A DNA stretch of 64,000 nucleotides from Haemophilus influenzae (GCA_923172585.1 OV298644.1:1-64000), one strand, 5' to 3'. Counted from the first letter of the stretch, positions 1-11,713 are shown. Notes: generated by a model not told the origin, from the letters alone. A program made the numbers and translations.

Positions 1-880
<880 letters not shown>

Positions 881-898
881 TTAAAACTTTTGAAAAAA

Positions 899-927
899 TT
901 AACCGCTCTTCGGAGCGGTTTTTTATT
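899..927 (+). terminator. Rho-independent terminator of gapA
   Basis: AACCGCTC-TTCG-GAGCGGTT followed by a run of T. It is a perfect 8-bp stem with a UUCG tetraloop, 20 bases after the gapA stop. Confidence 0.9.
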
Positions 928-1077
928 ATCTAGAACTCTAGTTGACGCTCTAAAAAATGAACAAAGGATCACTAAAAATGATTTAAAACAATCAATATTC
1001 TTTCTAGCTTTTATTCCTATTTAAGATTATATTAGCGCACAACTGTTCGCTCAATAAAAATCAAAAATAGGGTTAAT

Positions 1078-2879
1078 ATGAATCTCGATCTCCATTTTGT
1101 TCATCGTATTCAACAACAAGCCAAAACTTGTGCAAATATGACCGCACTTCTCGCTATAAAGAACACGGCTTGTGGCGAGACATTTCTTGGAAAAACTTTC
1201 AAGAGCAACTCAATCAACTTTCTCGTGCATTGCTTGCTCACAATATTGACGTACAAGATAAAATCGCCATTTTTGCCCATAATATGGAACGTTGGACAAT
1301 CGCTGACATTGCGACCTTACAAATTCGAGCAATCACAGTACCTATTTACGCAACCAATACAGCCCAGCAAGCAGAATTTATCCTAAATCACGCCGATGTA
1401 AAAATTCTCTTCGTCGGCGATCAAGAGCAATACGATCAAGCATTGGAAATCGCGCATCATTGTCCACAATTACAAAAAATCGTGGCAATGAAATCCACCA
1501 TTCAACTACAACAAGATCCTCTTTCTTGCTCTTGGGAAAGTTTTATTAAAACAGGTTCAAACGCCCAACAAAATGAACTAACTCAACGCTTAAACCAAAA
1601 ACAATTATCGGATTTATTTACGATTATTTATACCTCAGGCACAACGGGAGAGCCTAAAGGTGTCATGTTAGATTACGCTAATCTCGCGCATCAATTAGAA
1701 ACGCACGATCTTTCACTTAATGCGACAGATCAGGATATTTCACTTTCTTTTTTACCATTCTCTCATATTTTTGAACGGGCATGGGCGGCTTATATTCTTC
1801 ATAGAGGCGCAATACTTTGCTATTTAGAAGACACTAATCAAGTGCGGTCAGCTTTAACGGAAATTCGCCCAACTTTAATGTGCGCCGTACCACGTTTTTA
1901 CGAAAAAATTTATGCTGCCGTATTGGATAAAGTTCAAAAAGCCCCAAAACTTCGCCAAATTATGTTTCATTGAGCAATTTCTGTAGGACAAAAATATTTT
2001 CAACTACGTGCGAATAACAAAGCTATTCCGTTCTTATTGAAGAAACAATTTGCTTTAGCGGATAAATGAGTGCTCTCAAAACTTCGTCAACTATTGGGGG
2101 GACGAATAAAAATGATGCCTTGCGGAGGAGCAAAATTAGAACCGGCTATTGGACTAGTTTTCCATGCTATTGGTATCAACATCAAATTAGGCTATGGTAT
2201 GACAGAAACAACTGCAACCGTTTCGTGCTGGCATGATTTCCAATTTAACCCAAATTCAATCGGCACAATGATGCCAAAAGCGGAAGTGAAAATTGGGGAA
2301 AATAATGAAATCCTTGTGCGTGGCGGAATGGTGATCAAAGGCTATTACAATATGCCAGAAGAAACGGCTCAAGCCTTCACCGAAGATGGTTTCTTAAAAA
2401 CTGGCGATGCGGGAGAATTTGACGAACAAGGCAATTTATTTATTACCGATCGTATCAAAGAATTAATGAAAACCTCAAACGGCAAATATATCGCACCACA
2501 ATATATCGAAAGCAAAATCGGTAAAGATAAATTTATCGAACAAATTGCGATCATCGCCGATGCGAAAAAATATGTATCCGCACTTATTGTGCCTTGCTTT
2601 GATAGTTTGGAAGAATACGCTAAACAGCTCAATATTAAATATCATGACCGTTTAGAACTACTAAAAAATTCTGACATTCTGAAAATGTTTGAGCAGCGTA
2701 ATAATGCGGTACAAAAAGAATTGGCTCATTTCGAGCAAGTAAAAAAATTCACGCTACTTTCTCAAGCATTCAGCATTAAATTAGGCGAAATTACACCAAC
2801 ATTAAAATTGCGTAGAAAAGTGATTTTAGAACGTTATCGCAAGCAAATTGAAGCAATGTATCATTCACAAGAAGCATAA
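1078..2879 (+). pseudogene. Long-chain fatty acid-CoA ligase (FadD15-like), disrupted
   Basis: AMP-forming acyl-CoA synthetase, which activates fatty acids with ATP and CoA. About 600 residues are recoverable: the N-terminus [14 protein letters not shown] from the ATG at 1078, the P-loop [11 protein letters not shown] near 1630-1662, the adenylate motif [11 protein letters not shown] near 2190-2220, and the TGD and [12 protein letters not shown] motifs near 2400-2490. Three lesions break it. A 2-base gain (CT doubled) near 1147-1152 moves the N-terminal 25 codons out of frame. In-frame TGA codons lie at 1971-1973 (where W is expected) and 2067-2069 (where L is expected). The reading frame between and after the two TGAs is perfectly conserved, which points to recent loss. 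It corresponds to HI0002 of Rd. Neither TGA is followed by a visible SECIS hairpin, so selenocysteine is unlikely. Confidence 0.9.
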
Positions 2880-2880
2880 C

Positions 2881-2909
2881 TAAAAGGCTCTCAATTGAGA
2901 GCCTTTCTT
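2881..2909. terminator. Bidirectional terminator between the acyl-CoA ligase and the Cof phosphatase
   Basis: AAAGGCTCTC-AATT-GAGAGCCTTT with T-rich flanks on both strands, placed between two convergent genes. Confidence 0.85.
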
Positions 2910-2915
2910 TTCTAA

Positions 2916-3704
2916 TTATTCAGGAAATTTTTCTTCTAAAATCAATGCAAGTCCATCTTCATTATTGGTTACCGTAACCACATTTGCAGCTTGTTTAATT
3001 TCATCAGGCGCATTTCCCATTGCAACACCAAGCCCCGCATGTTCTAGCATATCCAGATCATTAAAATTATCGCCAAATGCAATCACTTCATTAGTTTGTA
3101 CGCCAAAATAATCTTCCAAAAAACGCACCGCACTTCCTTTGGTTGCACTCTTGTGCATTACCTCTAAAAAATTAGCGTGGGAACGGCAAATACTTAAATG
3201 TGGAAATTTTTTCTTTAAAAGAACTTCAATCTCAATGATTTCTTCTGCTTCCCCAATAATTTGAATTTTATGTGGCGAACTTGTCGCTACTTCATCAAAA
3301 GGATGAATCTCAATTTTGGTAACGCTGCGTTCATAAATCACCCATTTATTTTCTACGTCACGAGCATGGCAATCATTATTTGTATAATAATTCACGCCAA
3401 GCAAAGGATGTTCCGCCAAAACGGTATTAATCTCTAAAATATCTTTTGGCTCAATTTGTACGCTATAAATTGGTTCGAGATTTTGGTTCAAAATAAGCGC
3501 GCCACTAAATGCAACAAGCACATTATTCGTTTCAAGCTGTTTCCAATAAGGCAAAATACCTAGAGGAGAACGCGCCGAAATTGGCACAAAAGGAATGCCA
3601 TTCGCCGTTAAACGCTTAATTACCGCAACAGTTCGAGGGGAAATGGTATGTTGAGAGGTTAATAAGGTGCCATCAAAATCACTAAATACTGCTTTATACA
3701 TCAT
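2916..3704 (-). CDS. Cof-type HAD-IIB sugar-phosphatase family protein
   Basis: Predicted Mg-dependent phosphatase of the haloacid dehalogenase superfamily, subclass IIB, 262 residues and cytoplasmic. Motif I is FSDFDGTLL at the N-terminus (both Asp present). Motif IV is AFGDNFNDLDML near residues 210-221. GNAPDEIKQAAN follows, as usual in the family. The substrate is not predictable from sequence; relatives dephosphorylate sugar phosphates, FMN or PLP. Two tandem ATGs open the gene: the second (3701) has the better spacing from GGAG, so the protein may be 261 residues. ybeY lies just upstream on the same strand with a 15-base gap, so the two are probably co-transcribed. Confidence 0.9.
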   Translation of the reverse strand: MMYKAVFSDFDGTLLTSQHTISPRTVAVIKRLTANGIPFVPISARSPLGILPYWKQLETNNVLVAFSGALILNQNLEPIYSVQIEPKDILEINTVLAEHPLLGVNYYTNNDCHARDVENKWVIYERSVTKIEIHPFDEVATSSPHKIQIIGEAEEIIEIEVLLKKKFPHLSICRSHANFLEVMHKSATKGSAVRFLEDYFGVQTNEVIAFGDNFNDLDMLEHAGLGVAMGNAPDEIKQAANVVTVTNNEDGLALILEEKFPE

Positions 3705-3719
3705 TACTCCGAATAAAGA

Positions 3720-4184
3720 TTATTTCTCTGCTAAATAAGGATCATCAAAGCCTAATCCTTGCATAATTTGGGTTTCTAAACTTTCCATTTCTTCCGCTTC
3801 ATCGTCTTCAATATGATCATAACCAAGTAAATGTAAACAACCATGCACGACCATATGCGCCCAATGCGCCATTAATGGTTTCTCTTGTTCTGCAGCTTCT
3901 CGCTCCACGACTTGACGACAAACAACGAGATCCCCTAACAATGGCAACTCCACCTCATCGGGGCATTCAAATGGAAATGAAAGCACGTTAGTCGGGCGAT
4001 CCTTTCCACGATAAGTTAAATTTAATTCATGGCTTTCGGCTTCATCCACAATACGCACCGTCATTTCGACTTCATTCCCTTCTGGTTGAACAGCACCTGT
4101 TGCCCACTGCACAATCTGCTCTTCTGTTGGCAAACCCTCTATATTTTCTGTGGCAATTTGCAAATCAACCAATACACTTCCCAT
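3720..4184 (-). CDS. ybeY: Endoribonuclease YbeY, rRNA maturation factor
   Basis: Single-strand metallo-endoribonuclease of the UPF0054 family, needed for 16S rRNA 3' end processing and late ribosome quality control; cytoplasmic, 154 residues. The zinc site [15 protein letters not shown] near residues 109-123 holds the three His ligands. [10 protein letters not shown], near residue 66, is the second family signature. The length is normal. Rd HI0004 is this protein. It precedes the HAD phosphatase in the same orientation. Confidence 0.95.
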   Translation of the reverse strand: MGSVLVDLQIATENIEGLPTEEQIVQWATGAVQPEGNEVEMTVRIVDEAESHELNLTYRGKDRPTNVLSFPFECPDEVELPLLGDLVVCRQVVEREAAEQEKPLMAHWAHMVVHGCLHLLGYDHIEDDEAEEMESLETQIMQGLGFDDPYLAEK

Positions 4185-4436
4185 TCTATTCTCCTAAATT
4201 CTTTTCAATTTCTAACCGCACTTTTGCACTTATTGAATACATATAACAAACGGGTGGGCTTATGACCACTTTTGTATGTATAAAAATGAGGGGAATTATA
4301 CAATAATAAACCCACCAATCCCCTTTACATAATTTATGTTTACCGCTAATTTACTCTATTTTTAACATACAAAGAGACAAATCACGCTATTTCCTTAATC
4401 AACACAAAACCTCAAATCTCTCGCTCTTAGTTGGGG

Positions 4437-5249
4437 TTAATTGTGAAGTCGTAGATGTCCGCTATAAATATTTCCTTTTCCTTCCCTAGCAAAACCAATT
4501 AAAGTCAAATTATGTTTTTCTGCCATTGTTACTGCTAAATCCGTTGCGGCAGAAATCGTGACTAACATTTCCACCCCGCAAGCCACTGTTTTTTGCACCA
4601 TTTCATAACTCGCTCGACTGGAGGCTAAAATAAAACCTCTAGGTTTACCCGATTTTGCGTGCCAACCAAGCAATTTATCTAATGCAACGTGGCGACCCAC
4701 ATCCTCGTAAATAGCTAACATACTTCCATATAAATCGAAAAATGCACAAGCATGGGTAGCACCAGTTTTACATCCAAGAAATTGATTTTTTTGAAGATCA
4801 ATAAGACAACTATCTAGCAAATTTAAATCAAATTGAAAAGTACAGTCTAATTTCGGAAAAGTTTTATATACTTGATTCAATTGTTCTGTACCACAAATAC
4901 CACAACCAGTACGCCCCGTAAGATTACGACGATGCTCTTTTAATGCCATAAATTTACGGCTGGAAAGTTCAATTTGCACTTCAATACCATTGCAAACTTC
5001 TACAACATCAATACCATAAATATCTTCTGGTTTATTGATAATTCCCTCTGTTAGAGAAAAGCCTAAAGCAAAATCCTCTAAATTGTTTGGGGAACACATC
5101 ATAACTGCGTGAGAAATGCCGTTATATACCAAAGAAACTGGCATCTCTACAGCCAGTATGTCCTCTTTTTGTTGCAAAAGTGCGGTCAATTTTTCTGTAT
5201 TTTTTGTCTTTCTAAAAAAGTTGATAGTTTGTCGAATCCAGCACTGCAT
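4437..5249 (-). CDS. fdhD: FdhD sulfurtransferase for formate dehydrogenase
   Basis: Transfers sulfur from the cysteine desulfurase IscS to the molybdopterin-guanine dinucleotide cofactor of formate dehydrogenase, a step needed for enzyme activity. 270 residues. The catalytic CxxC loop is GRTGCGICG (Cys116 and Cys119). [12 protein letters not shown] and the C-terminal [12 protein letters not shown], both typical of the family, are present. The gene diverges from fdxG, the enzyme it matures, across a 270-base regulatory gap. A single uptake sequence lies inside the coding region. Confidence 0.95.
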   Translation of the reverse strand: MQCWIRQTINFFRKTKNTEKLTALLQQKEDILAVEMPVSLVYNGISHAVMMCSPNNLEDFALGFSLTEGIINKPEDIYGIDVVEVCNGIEVQIELSSRKFMALKEHRRNLTGRTGCGICGTEQLNQVYKTFPKLDCTFQFDLNLLDSCLIDLQKNQFLGCKTGATHACAFFDLYGSMLAIYEDVGRHVALDKLLGWHAKSGKPRGFILASSRASYEMVQKTVACGVEMLVTISAATDLAVTMAEKHNLTLIGFAREGKGNIYSGHLRLHN

Positions 5250-5299
5250 TTATTACCAGTCCATTAGTTAAATGTAAAAAGTCTGTTAAATTATTTTTA

Positions 5300-5323
5300 T
5301 ATTTATGATCTAGATCACAATAT
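5300..5323. promoter_or_regulatory. Probable CRP binding site (FNR possible) in the fdhD-fdxG gap
   Basis: A perfect palindrome TGATCTAGATCA (5306-5317) extended on the right to GATCACA. It matches the CRP consensus TGTGATCTAGATCACA except in the left outer half. It sits about 200 bases before fdxG and 55 before fdhD, in the only intergenic space the divergent pair share. No clear FNR site (TTGAT-N4-ATCAA) was found here. Binding is inferred. Confidence 0.5.
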
Positions 5324-5519
5324 TTGTTGAAGCTAATGTCATTTGATTATGGATTTATCGTTAAAAAATCGTTACTCTAGCCATCCAATAAATCAACGTT
5401 TTTACGATGATTTATATACTAGAGAGTGTTATTTTAACGAAATCAACATAATCTAGCTACTAAACGAATTTTATTACTATCTATAATATCTCAACAACTT
5501 GTTGTTGAAAGGAGTGATT

Positions 5520-8500
5520 ATGCAGGTCTCAAGAAGAAAATTCTTCAAGATCTGTGCAGGAGGTATGGCGGGAACGTCAGCTGCAATGTTGGGCTTTGCT
5601 CCAGCAAACGTATTAGCTGCGCCACGCGAATATAAATTATTACGCGCGTTTGAATCCCGTAACACCTGTACATATTGCGCTGTAAGTTGCGGTATGTTGT
5701 TATATAGCACAGGCAAACCTTACAATTCATTAAGCAGCCATACTGGCACAAATACTCGTTCAAAACTCTTTCATATTGAGGGTGATCCAGATCATCCAGT
5801 CAGTCGTGGTGCGCTTTGCCCGAAAGGTGCTGGTGCACTCGATTATGTCAATAGTGAAAGCCGTTCTTTATATCCTCAATATCGTGCACCAGGTTCTGAT
5901 AAATGGGAACGAATTTCTTGGAAAGATGCCATTAAACGTATTGCTCGTTTAATGAAAGATGACCGAGATGCCAACTTTGTTGAAAAAGATTCAAATGGAA
6001 AAACGGTTAATCGTTGGGCAACGACAGGAATTATGACTGCATCAGCAATGAGCAATGAAGCTGCGTTATTAACACAAAAGTGGATTAGAATGCTCGGTAT
6101 GGTGCCAGTATGTAACCAAGCGAATACTTGACACGGACCAACGGTAGCAAGTCTTGCTCCATCATTTGGTCGCGGTGCCATGACAAATAACTGGGTTGAT
6201 ATTAAAAATGCCAACTTAATCATCGTTCAAGGCGGTAACCCTGCAGAAGCCCATCCTGTTGGCTTCCGTTGGGCAATTGAAGCGAAGAAAAACGGTGCGA
6301 AAATCATCGTTATTGATCCGCGTTTTAACCGTACAGCATCCGTTGCTGATCTTCATGCGCCAATTCGTTCTGGTTCTGATATTACGTTCTTAATGGGCGT
6401 GATCCGTTACCTATTGGAAACAAACCAAATTCAACACGAATATGTTAAACACTATACCAACGCATCATTCTTAATTGATGAAGGTTTCAAATTTGAAGAT
6501 GGTTTATTTGTAGGGTATAACGAAGAAAAACGTAACTACGATAAATCTAAATGGAACTACCAATTTGATGAAAATGGTCACGCTAAACGTGATATGACAT
6601 TACAACATCCTCGTTGTGTCATTAACATCTTAAAAGAGCACGTTTCTCGTTATACCCCAGAAATGGTTGAACGTATTACAGGCGTAAAACAAAAACTCTT
6701 CTTACAAATCTGCGAAGAAATTGGTAAAACCTCTGTGCCAAATAAAACGATGACGCATCTATATGCATTAGGTTTTACAGAGCATTCAATCGGTACACAA
6801 AATATTCGCTCAATGGCGATAATCCAGTTACTTTTAGGTAATATGGGGATGCCAGGTGGCGGTATTAACGCATTACGTGGACACTCCAATGTGCAAGGTA
6901 CGACAGATATGGGCTTATTGCCAATGTCTTTACCAGGTTATATGCGTTTGCCAAACGATAAAGATACCTCTTACGATCAATACATTAACGCAATTACACC
7001 AAAAGATATCGTTCCAAACCAAGTGAACTATTATCGTCATACTTCAAAATTCTTTGTTAGTATGATGAAAACTTTCTACGGAGATAATGCCACTAAGGAA
7101 AATGGCTGGGGATTCGATTTCTTACCAAAAGCAGATCGCCTATATGATCCAATTACTCACGTTAAATTGATGAATGAAGGCAAATTACACGGTTGGATTT
7201 TACAAGGTTTTAACGTATTAAATTCACTACCAAATAAAAATAAAACGTTATCTGGTATGAGTAAACTGAAATACTTAGTCGTTATGGATCCATTACAAAC
7301 TGAATCATCAGAATTTTGGAAAAATTTTGGTGAGTCAAATGATGTAAATCCTGCAGAAATTCAAACAGAAGTTTTCCGTTTACCAACTACTTGTTTCGCA
7401 GAAGAAGAAGGATCAATCGTTAATTCTGGTCGCTGGACTCAATGGCACTGGAAAGGTTGCGATCAACCGGGAGAAGCCTTACCTGATGTTGATATTCTTT
7501 CTATGCTACGCGAAGAAATGCACGAACTTTATAAAAAAGAGGGTGGACAAGGAATTGAATCTTTTGAAGCGATGACTTGGAATTATGCTCAACCACACTC
7601 ACCAAGTGCGGTTGAATTAGCCAAAGAATTAAATGGTTATGCGCTTGAAGATCTTTATGATCCAAACGGTAACTTGATGTACAAGAAAGGTCAATTACTC
7701 AATGGATTTGCACATTTACGTGATGATGGTACAACAACATCAGGTAACTGGTTATATGTTGGTCAATGGACTGAAAAAGGCAACCAAACTGCTAATCGCG
7801 ATAATTCAGATCCATCGGGTTTAGGTTGTACTATTGGCTGGGGCTTTGCATGGCCTGCAAACCGCCGCGTACTTTATAGCCGTGCATCATTAGATATCAA
7901 TGGTAATCCTTGGGATAAAAACCGCCAATTAATCAAATGGAACGGTAAAAACTGGAACTGGTTTGATATTGCTGACTACGGTACGCAACCACCAGGTTCT
8001 GATACTGGGCCGTTCATTATGTCCGCAGAAGGCGTAGGACGTTTATTTGCCGTTGATAAAATTGCAAATGGCCCAATGCCAGAACACTATGAACCAGTTG
8101 AAAGCCCAATTGATACAAACCCATTTCATCCAAATGTAGTAACTGATCCAACTTTACGTATCTATAAAGAAGATCGTGAATTTATTGGTTCAAATAAAGA
8201 GTATCCATTTGTAGCAACAACTTATCGTTTAACCGAGCATTTCCACAGCTGGACTGCACAATCTGCATTAAATATCATCGCACAACCACAACAATTTGTG
8301 GAAATTGGCGAAAAATTAGCGGCAGAAAAAGGCATCCAAAAAGGCGATATGGTAAAAATTACTTCTCGTCGTGGCTATATTAAAGCGGTCGCCGTGGTTA
8401 CAAAACGTCTTAAAGATCTCGAAATTGATGGGCGTGTCGTACACCATATAGGTCTTCCAATTCACTGGAATATGAAGGCATTAAATGGCAAGGGTAACCG

Positions 8501-8606
8501 TGGATTCTCTACGAATACCTTAACACCATCTTGGGGTGAGGCAATCACGCAAACACCAGAATACAAAACATTCTTGGTAAATATTGAAAAAGTTGGGGAG
8601 GCATAA
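5520..8606 (+). CDS. fdxG: Formate dehydrogenase major (catalytic) subunit, selenocysteine-containing
   Basis: Catalytic subunit of periplasm-facing respiratory formate dehydrogenase: formate to CO2, with electrons passed to the FdxH iron-sulfur subunit and then to quinone through FdxI. 1028 residues when the in-frame TGA at 6129-6131 is read as selenocysteine 204. The TGA context ANT[24 protein letters not shown] matches FdnG/FdoG exactly where the active-site Sec lies. A Tat signal (SRRKFFK, residues 4-10) is followed by a hydrophobic stretch ending in AANVLAAP-like residues near 33. The 4Fe-4S motif CTYCAVSCG-(N)-LCPKGAG and the molybdopterin domains follow. The start is the ATG at 5520 with AAAGGAGTG before it; the upstream TTG is rejected. 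fdxH begins one base after the stop. Confidence 0.97.
6129..6172 (+). promoter_or_regulatory. Selenocysteine codon and bacterial SECIS hairpin of fdxG
   Basis: TGA at 6129-6131 followed within 15-35 bases by a foldable segment whose apical part GGTAGCA-AGTC-TTGCTCC has the stem and GU-containing loop seen in E. coli fdnG/fdhF SECIS elements. SelB with Sec-tRNA would act here. Confidence 0.8.
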
Positions 8607-8607
8607 T

Positions 8608-9546
8608 ATGGCTGGAACTGCTCAAGGCGTTCAAACGCAAGACGTTATTAAAATCTCCGCAACATCTGGTTTAACACCAGCACCACAAGCGAGAGATCAT
8701 AAAGTTGAAGTCGCAAAATTAATTGATGTTTCAACTTGTATAGGATGTAAAGCCTGTCAAGTGGGTTGTTCAGAGTGGAATGATATTCGCTCTGATATCA
8801 ATGCACAATGTGTTGGGGTTTATGACAATCCAGTTGATCTTGATGCAAAAGCATGGACGGTAATGCGTTTTAACGAAGTTGAAGAAAACGATCGTTTAGA
8901 ATGGCTGATTCGTAAAGATGGCTGTATGCATTGCACAGAACCTGGTTGTTTAAAGGCTTGTCCTGCACCCGGTGCAATCATTCAATATGCTAACGGTATT
9001 GTAGATTTCCAATCCGATAAATGTATTGGTTGTGGTTATTGTATTGCAGGCTGTCCATTCAATATTCCACGAATGAATCCTGAAGACAATCGTGTATACA
9101 AATGTACTCTTTGTGTGGATCGTGTTTCTGTGGGACAAGAGCCAGCTTGCGTGAAAACCTGTCCAACAGGTGCTATTCGTTTCGGCTCTAAAGAAGAAAT
9201 GAAAATTTACGCAGAACAACGCGTGGCAGATTTAAAATCCCGTGGTTATGAAAACGCAGGACTTTACGATCCTCCAGGTGTAGGCGGTACACACGTAATG
9301 TATGTGTTGCATCACGCAGATAAACCTGAGCTTTACAATGGTCTTCCAAAAGATCCTCAAATTGATTTGAGTGTGACCTTATGGAAAGATGTATTGAAAC
9401 CAGTCGCTGCAGTTGCAATGGGTGGTCTAGCTCTAGCAGAAGTTGCGCACTACTTAACCATTGGCCCAAATGTAGAAGAAGATGTGGAAGATCATCATCA
9501 CGAATTTGAAGAAAATAAACCATCTAAGGGGGAAAATAATGAGTAA
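8608..9546 (+). CDS. fdxH: Formate dehydrogenase iron-sulfur (beta) subunit
   Basis: Electron-transfer subunit with four 4Fe-4S clusters, 312 residues. Cysteine groups: [11 protein letters not shown] near residue 48, [13 protein letters not shown] near 105, [11 protein letters not shown] near 138, and [23 protein letters not shown] near 165. A single C-terminal membrane helix ([20 protein letters not shown]) anchors it, as in FdnH. The start is the ATG at 8608 with GGGGAG seven bases before. It overlaps the next gene by 8 bases. The C-terminal tail is rich in His, Glu and Asp. Confidence 0.96.
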   Translation: MAGTAQGVQTQDVIKISATSGLTPAPQARDHKVEVAKLIDVSTCIGCKACQVGCSEWNDIRSDINAQCVGVYDNPVDLDAKAWTVMRFNEVEENDRLEWLIRKDGCMHCTEPGCLKACPAPGAIIQYANGIVDFQSDKCIGCGYCIAGCPFNIPRMNPEDNRVYKCTLCVDRVSVGQEPACVKTCPTGAIRFGSKEEMKIYAEQRVADLKSRGYENAGLYDPPGVGGTHVMYVLHHADKPELYNGLPKDPQIDLSVTLWKDVLKPVAAVAMGGLALAEVAHYLTIGPNVEEDVEDHHHEFEENKPSKGENNE

Positions 9547-10255
9547 AATTGAAATTAGCAACGATACTCGCGTTATCCGCCATAGAACCCCAGCACGTAT
9601 CAGTCACTGGATGTTGGTTATTTGCTTTTTTATGACGATGTTCACTGGTGTTGCATTTTTCTTCCCTGACTTTGCTTGGCTCACAGAAATTTTGGGTACA
9701 CCACAAATTGCGCGCGCCATTCATCCATTCACAGGGATTTTAATGTTCTTCGCTTTCATCTACTTAGCGTTATTGTACTGGGATCACAATATTCCAGAAA
9801 AAAACGATATTCGCTGGGCAAAAGGTGTTATTGAAGTTCTTAAAGGGAATGAACACGCGGTTGCTGATAATGGCAAATATAACCTTGGTCAAAAAATGCT
9901 CTTTTGGACATTAAACTTGGCAATGGTAACGTTATTAGTCACTGGCATCATTATGTGGCGTCAATATTTTTCACATTACTTCTCAATCCCAGTATTGCGA
10001 ATTGCTATTTTACTCCACTCTGCAAGTGCTTTTATGTTATTCACTGGTATCTTAGTGCATATATATATGGCATTTTGGGTTAAAGGATCAATTCGCGGTA
10101 TTGTTGAAGGTTGGGTAACCGTTCGTTGGGCGAAAAAACACCACCCAAGATGGTATCGTGAAGAAGTTTTATCAAAACTTGAGGAAGATTTACTCAACGA
10201 GCAATCTGGCAAAGTAGGTAAAACCAAAGTCTTATTTAAAGGATTTGGCAAATAA
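9539..10255 (+). CDS. fdxI: Formate dehydrogenase cytochrome b556 (gamma) subunit
   Basis: Integral membrane diheme cytochrome b that passes electrons from FdxH to quinone; 238 residues with four membrane helices. The N-terminal [18 protein letters not shown] holds likely heme-ligand histidines, and further helices carry [12 protein letters not shown] and [22 protein letters not shown] chose the ATG at 9539 (AAGGGGGAAA before it), inside the fdxH end, over an upstream in-frame ATG inside fdxH. The 8-base overlap suggests translational coupling. Confidence 0.95.
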   Translation: MSKIEISNDTRVIRHRTPARISHWMLVICFFMTMFTGVAFFFPDFAWLTEILGTPQIARAIHPFTGILMFFAFIYLALLYWDHNIPEKNDIRWAKGVIEVLKGNEHAVADNGKYNLGQKMLFWTLNLAMVTLLVTGIIMWRQYFSHYFSIPVLRIAILLHSASAFMLFTGILVHIYMAFWVKGSIRGIVEGWVTVRWAKKHHPRWYREEVLSKLEEDLLNEQSGKVGKTKVLFKGFGK

Positions 10256-10273
10256 GCTGAAATCCTGAAAAAG

Positions 10274-10305
10274 AAAAAGTGCGGTTAAAATTGACCGCAC
10301 TTTTT
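10274..10305 (+). terminator. Inverted uptake-sequence pair, terminator after fdxI
   Basis: AAAAAGTGCGGT-(9)-ACCGCACTTTTT: two uptake-sequence cores face each other and form a strong stem ending in T's. It lies between fdxI and fdhE, so fdhE may be transcribed partly on its own or by read-through. Confidence 0.8.
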
Positions 10306-10324
10306 ATTATAAAAGTGAGAGAAT

Positions 10325-11232
10325 ATGAGTATCAAAATCTTATCTGAATCAGAAATTAAACAAGTAGCAAATTCATATCAAGCCCCAGCGGTTTTATTTG
10401 CCAATCCTAAAAATCTTTACCAACGCAGAGCGAAACGTTTAAGAGATTTAGCACAAAATCATCCTCTATCTGATTATTTATTATTCGCTGCAGACATAGT
10501 TGAAAGCCAACTTTCCACGTTAGAAAAAATCCTTTACCGCCACAACAGCTTGAACAGTTAAATGCTATCGAGCCACTAAATGCCAAAACCTTTAAGAGAG
10601 ACAGTATTTGGCGTGAATACTTAACTGAAATTCTTGATGAAATAAAACCCAAAGCTAACGAGCAAATTGCTGCAACAATTGAATTTCTTGAAAAAGCCTC
10701 TTCTGCTGAATTAGAAGAAATGGCAAATAAGCTCTTAGCACAAGAATTTAATTTAGTCAGCAGTGATAAAGCCGTCTTTATTTGGGCTGCACTTTCCCTT
10801 TATTGGTTACAAGCAGCTCAACAAATTCCTCATAATAGCCAAGTTGAAAACGCCGAAAATTTACATCACTGCCCTGTTTGTGGTTCTTTACCTGTTGCAA
10901 GTATTGTACAGATTGGTACATCACAAGGTTTACGCTACTTACATTGTAATTTATGTGAAAGTGAATGGAATTTAGTACGCGCACAATGCACCAATTGTAA
11001 TAGTCATGACAAACTCGAAATGTGGTCATTAAATGAAGAACTTGCGCTTGTTCGTGCCGAAACCTGTGGTAGCTGTGAAAGTTACTTGAAAATGATGTTC
11101 CAAGAAAAAGATCCTTACGTAGAACCTGTAGCCGATGATTTGGCTTCTATTTTCTTAGATATTGAAATGGAAGAAAAAGGTTTCTCCCGAAGTGGATTAA
11201 ATCCATTTATTTTTCCTGCAGAAGAAGCATAA
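10325..11232 (+). pseudogene. fdhE: Formate dehydrogenase accessory protein FdhE, frameshifted as read
   Basis: Iron-binding cytoplasmic factor needed for assembly of the membrane formate dehydrogenase; family length is about 300 residues. The N-terminal part ([19 protein letters not shown]) runs to about 10529. There the expected GAA AAA AAT (A7) reads with only six A's (10524-10529), and the frame drops by one base. The rest is intact in the other frame and carries the four rubredoxin-like CxxC pairs CPVC, CNLC, CTNC and CGSC. With one A restored the protein is 302 residues, the normal length. It belongs with fdxGHI. The single homopolymer loss could be a true mutation or a base-calling error. 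Confidence 0.9.
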
Positions 11233-11236
11233 AAAT

Positions 11237-11262
11237 ATAGCCTAGAAATATCTAGGCTAATT
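11237..11262. terminator. Terminator-like hairpin between fdhE and rimI
   Basis: TAGCCTAGA-AATA-TCTAGGCTA followed by ATTATTTA, between two convergent genes. Confidence 0.65.
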
Positions 11263-11270
11263 ATTTAAAT

Positions 11271-11711
11271 CTATAGATAACACGCCATTACCACTGCATT
11301 TTCTCGTCCACCACTGGGTTTAGGATAATAATTTTTCCGAATATCCACTTCATTAAAACCAATTTTTTCATACAAGAAACGAGCAGGGTTAGACTCTCTG
11401 ACTTCTAGCCATAAAGTCTGAACATCTTTTTCTTTCAATCGAGCGATTAACTCATTCAACAATAATTTTCCAAATCCATTACCTTGATGAGAGGGTGCAA
11501 TAGCAATATTAAACAAAGTCGCTTCATCTAATACGGTTTGGCAAATAGCAAAACCGATAATCTGATTATTCTCAATTAATTTCAAATTGAGATAACGCTC
11601 CCCTTGATTATTTTTTAACGTACCAAATGACCAAGGCACAAGATGTGCTTGCTGTTCGATTTCATACAATCGCTCGAAATCACAGGCTTCAATTTGAGAA
11701 ATAATAGACAT
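11271..11711 (-). CDS. rimI: Ribosomal protein bS18-alanine N-acetyltransferase
   Basis: GNAT acetyltransferase, 146 residues. The acetyl-CoA loop is APSHQGNGFGKLLLNELI near residues 70-87, and LWLEVRESNPARFLYEKIGF is the usual RimI motif. I use the ATG at 11711 (MSIISQIEACDF), two bases after the holD stop, which gives the family length; an upstream in-frame start inside holD would add nine non-conserved residues. holD-rimI is a conserved gammaproteobacterial pair. Confidence 0.93.
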   Translation of the reverse strand: MSIISQIEACDFERLYEIEQQAHLVPWSFGTLKNNQGERYLNLKLIENNQIIGFAICQTVLDEATLFNIAIAPSHQGNGFGKLLLNELIARLKEKDVQTLWLEVRESNPARFLYEKIGFNEVDIRKNYYPKPSGGRENAVVMACYL

Positions 11712-11713
11712 AA

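Noticed and set aside
1971-2069. The two TGA codons in the acyl-CoA ligase as selenocysteine or as a recoded Trp
   Set aside because: No SECIS-like hairpin follows, the enzyme family has no Sec at these places, and other genes in the window end at TGA (for example the YcjF-like gene), so TGA is a stop here.
5499-5519. Upstream TTG start for fdxG
   Set aside because: It would put seven residues ahead of the Tat motif and overlap the AAAGGAG ribosome site that serves the ATG at 5520.
10500-10540. Programmed frameshift in fdhE
   Set aside because: The tract is a plain A6 with no slippery heptamer plus stimulator, and other Haemophilus homologues, as I recall, are single-frame. A base loss is simpler.
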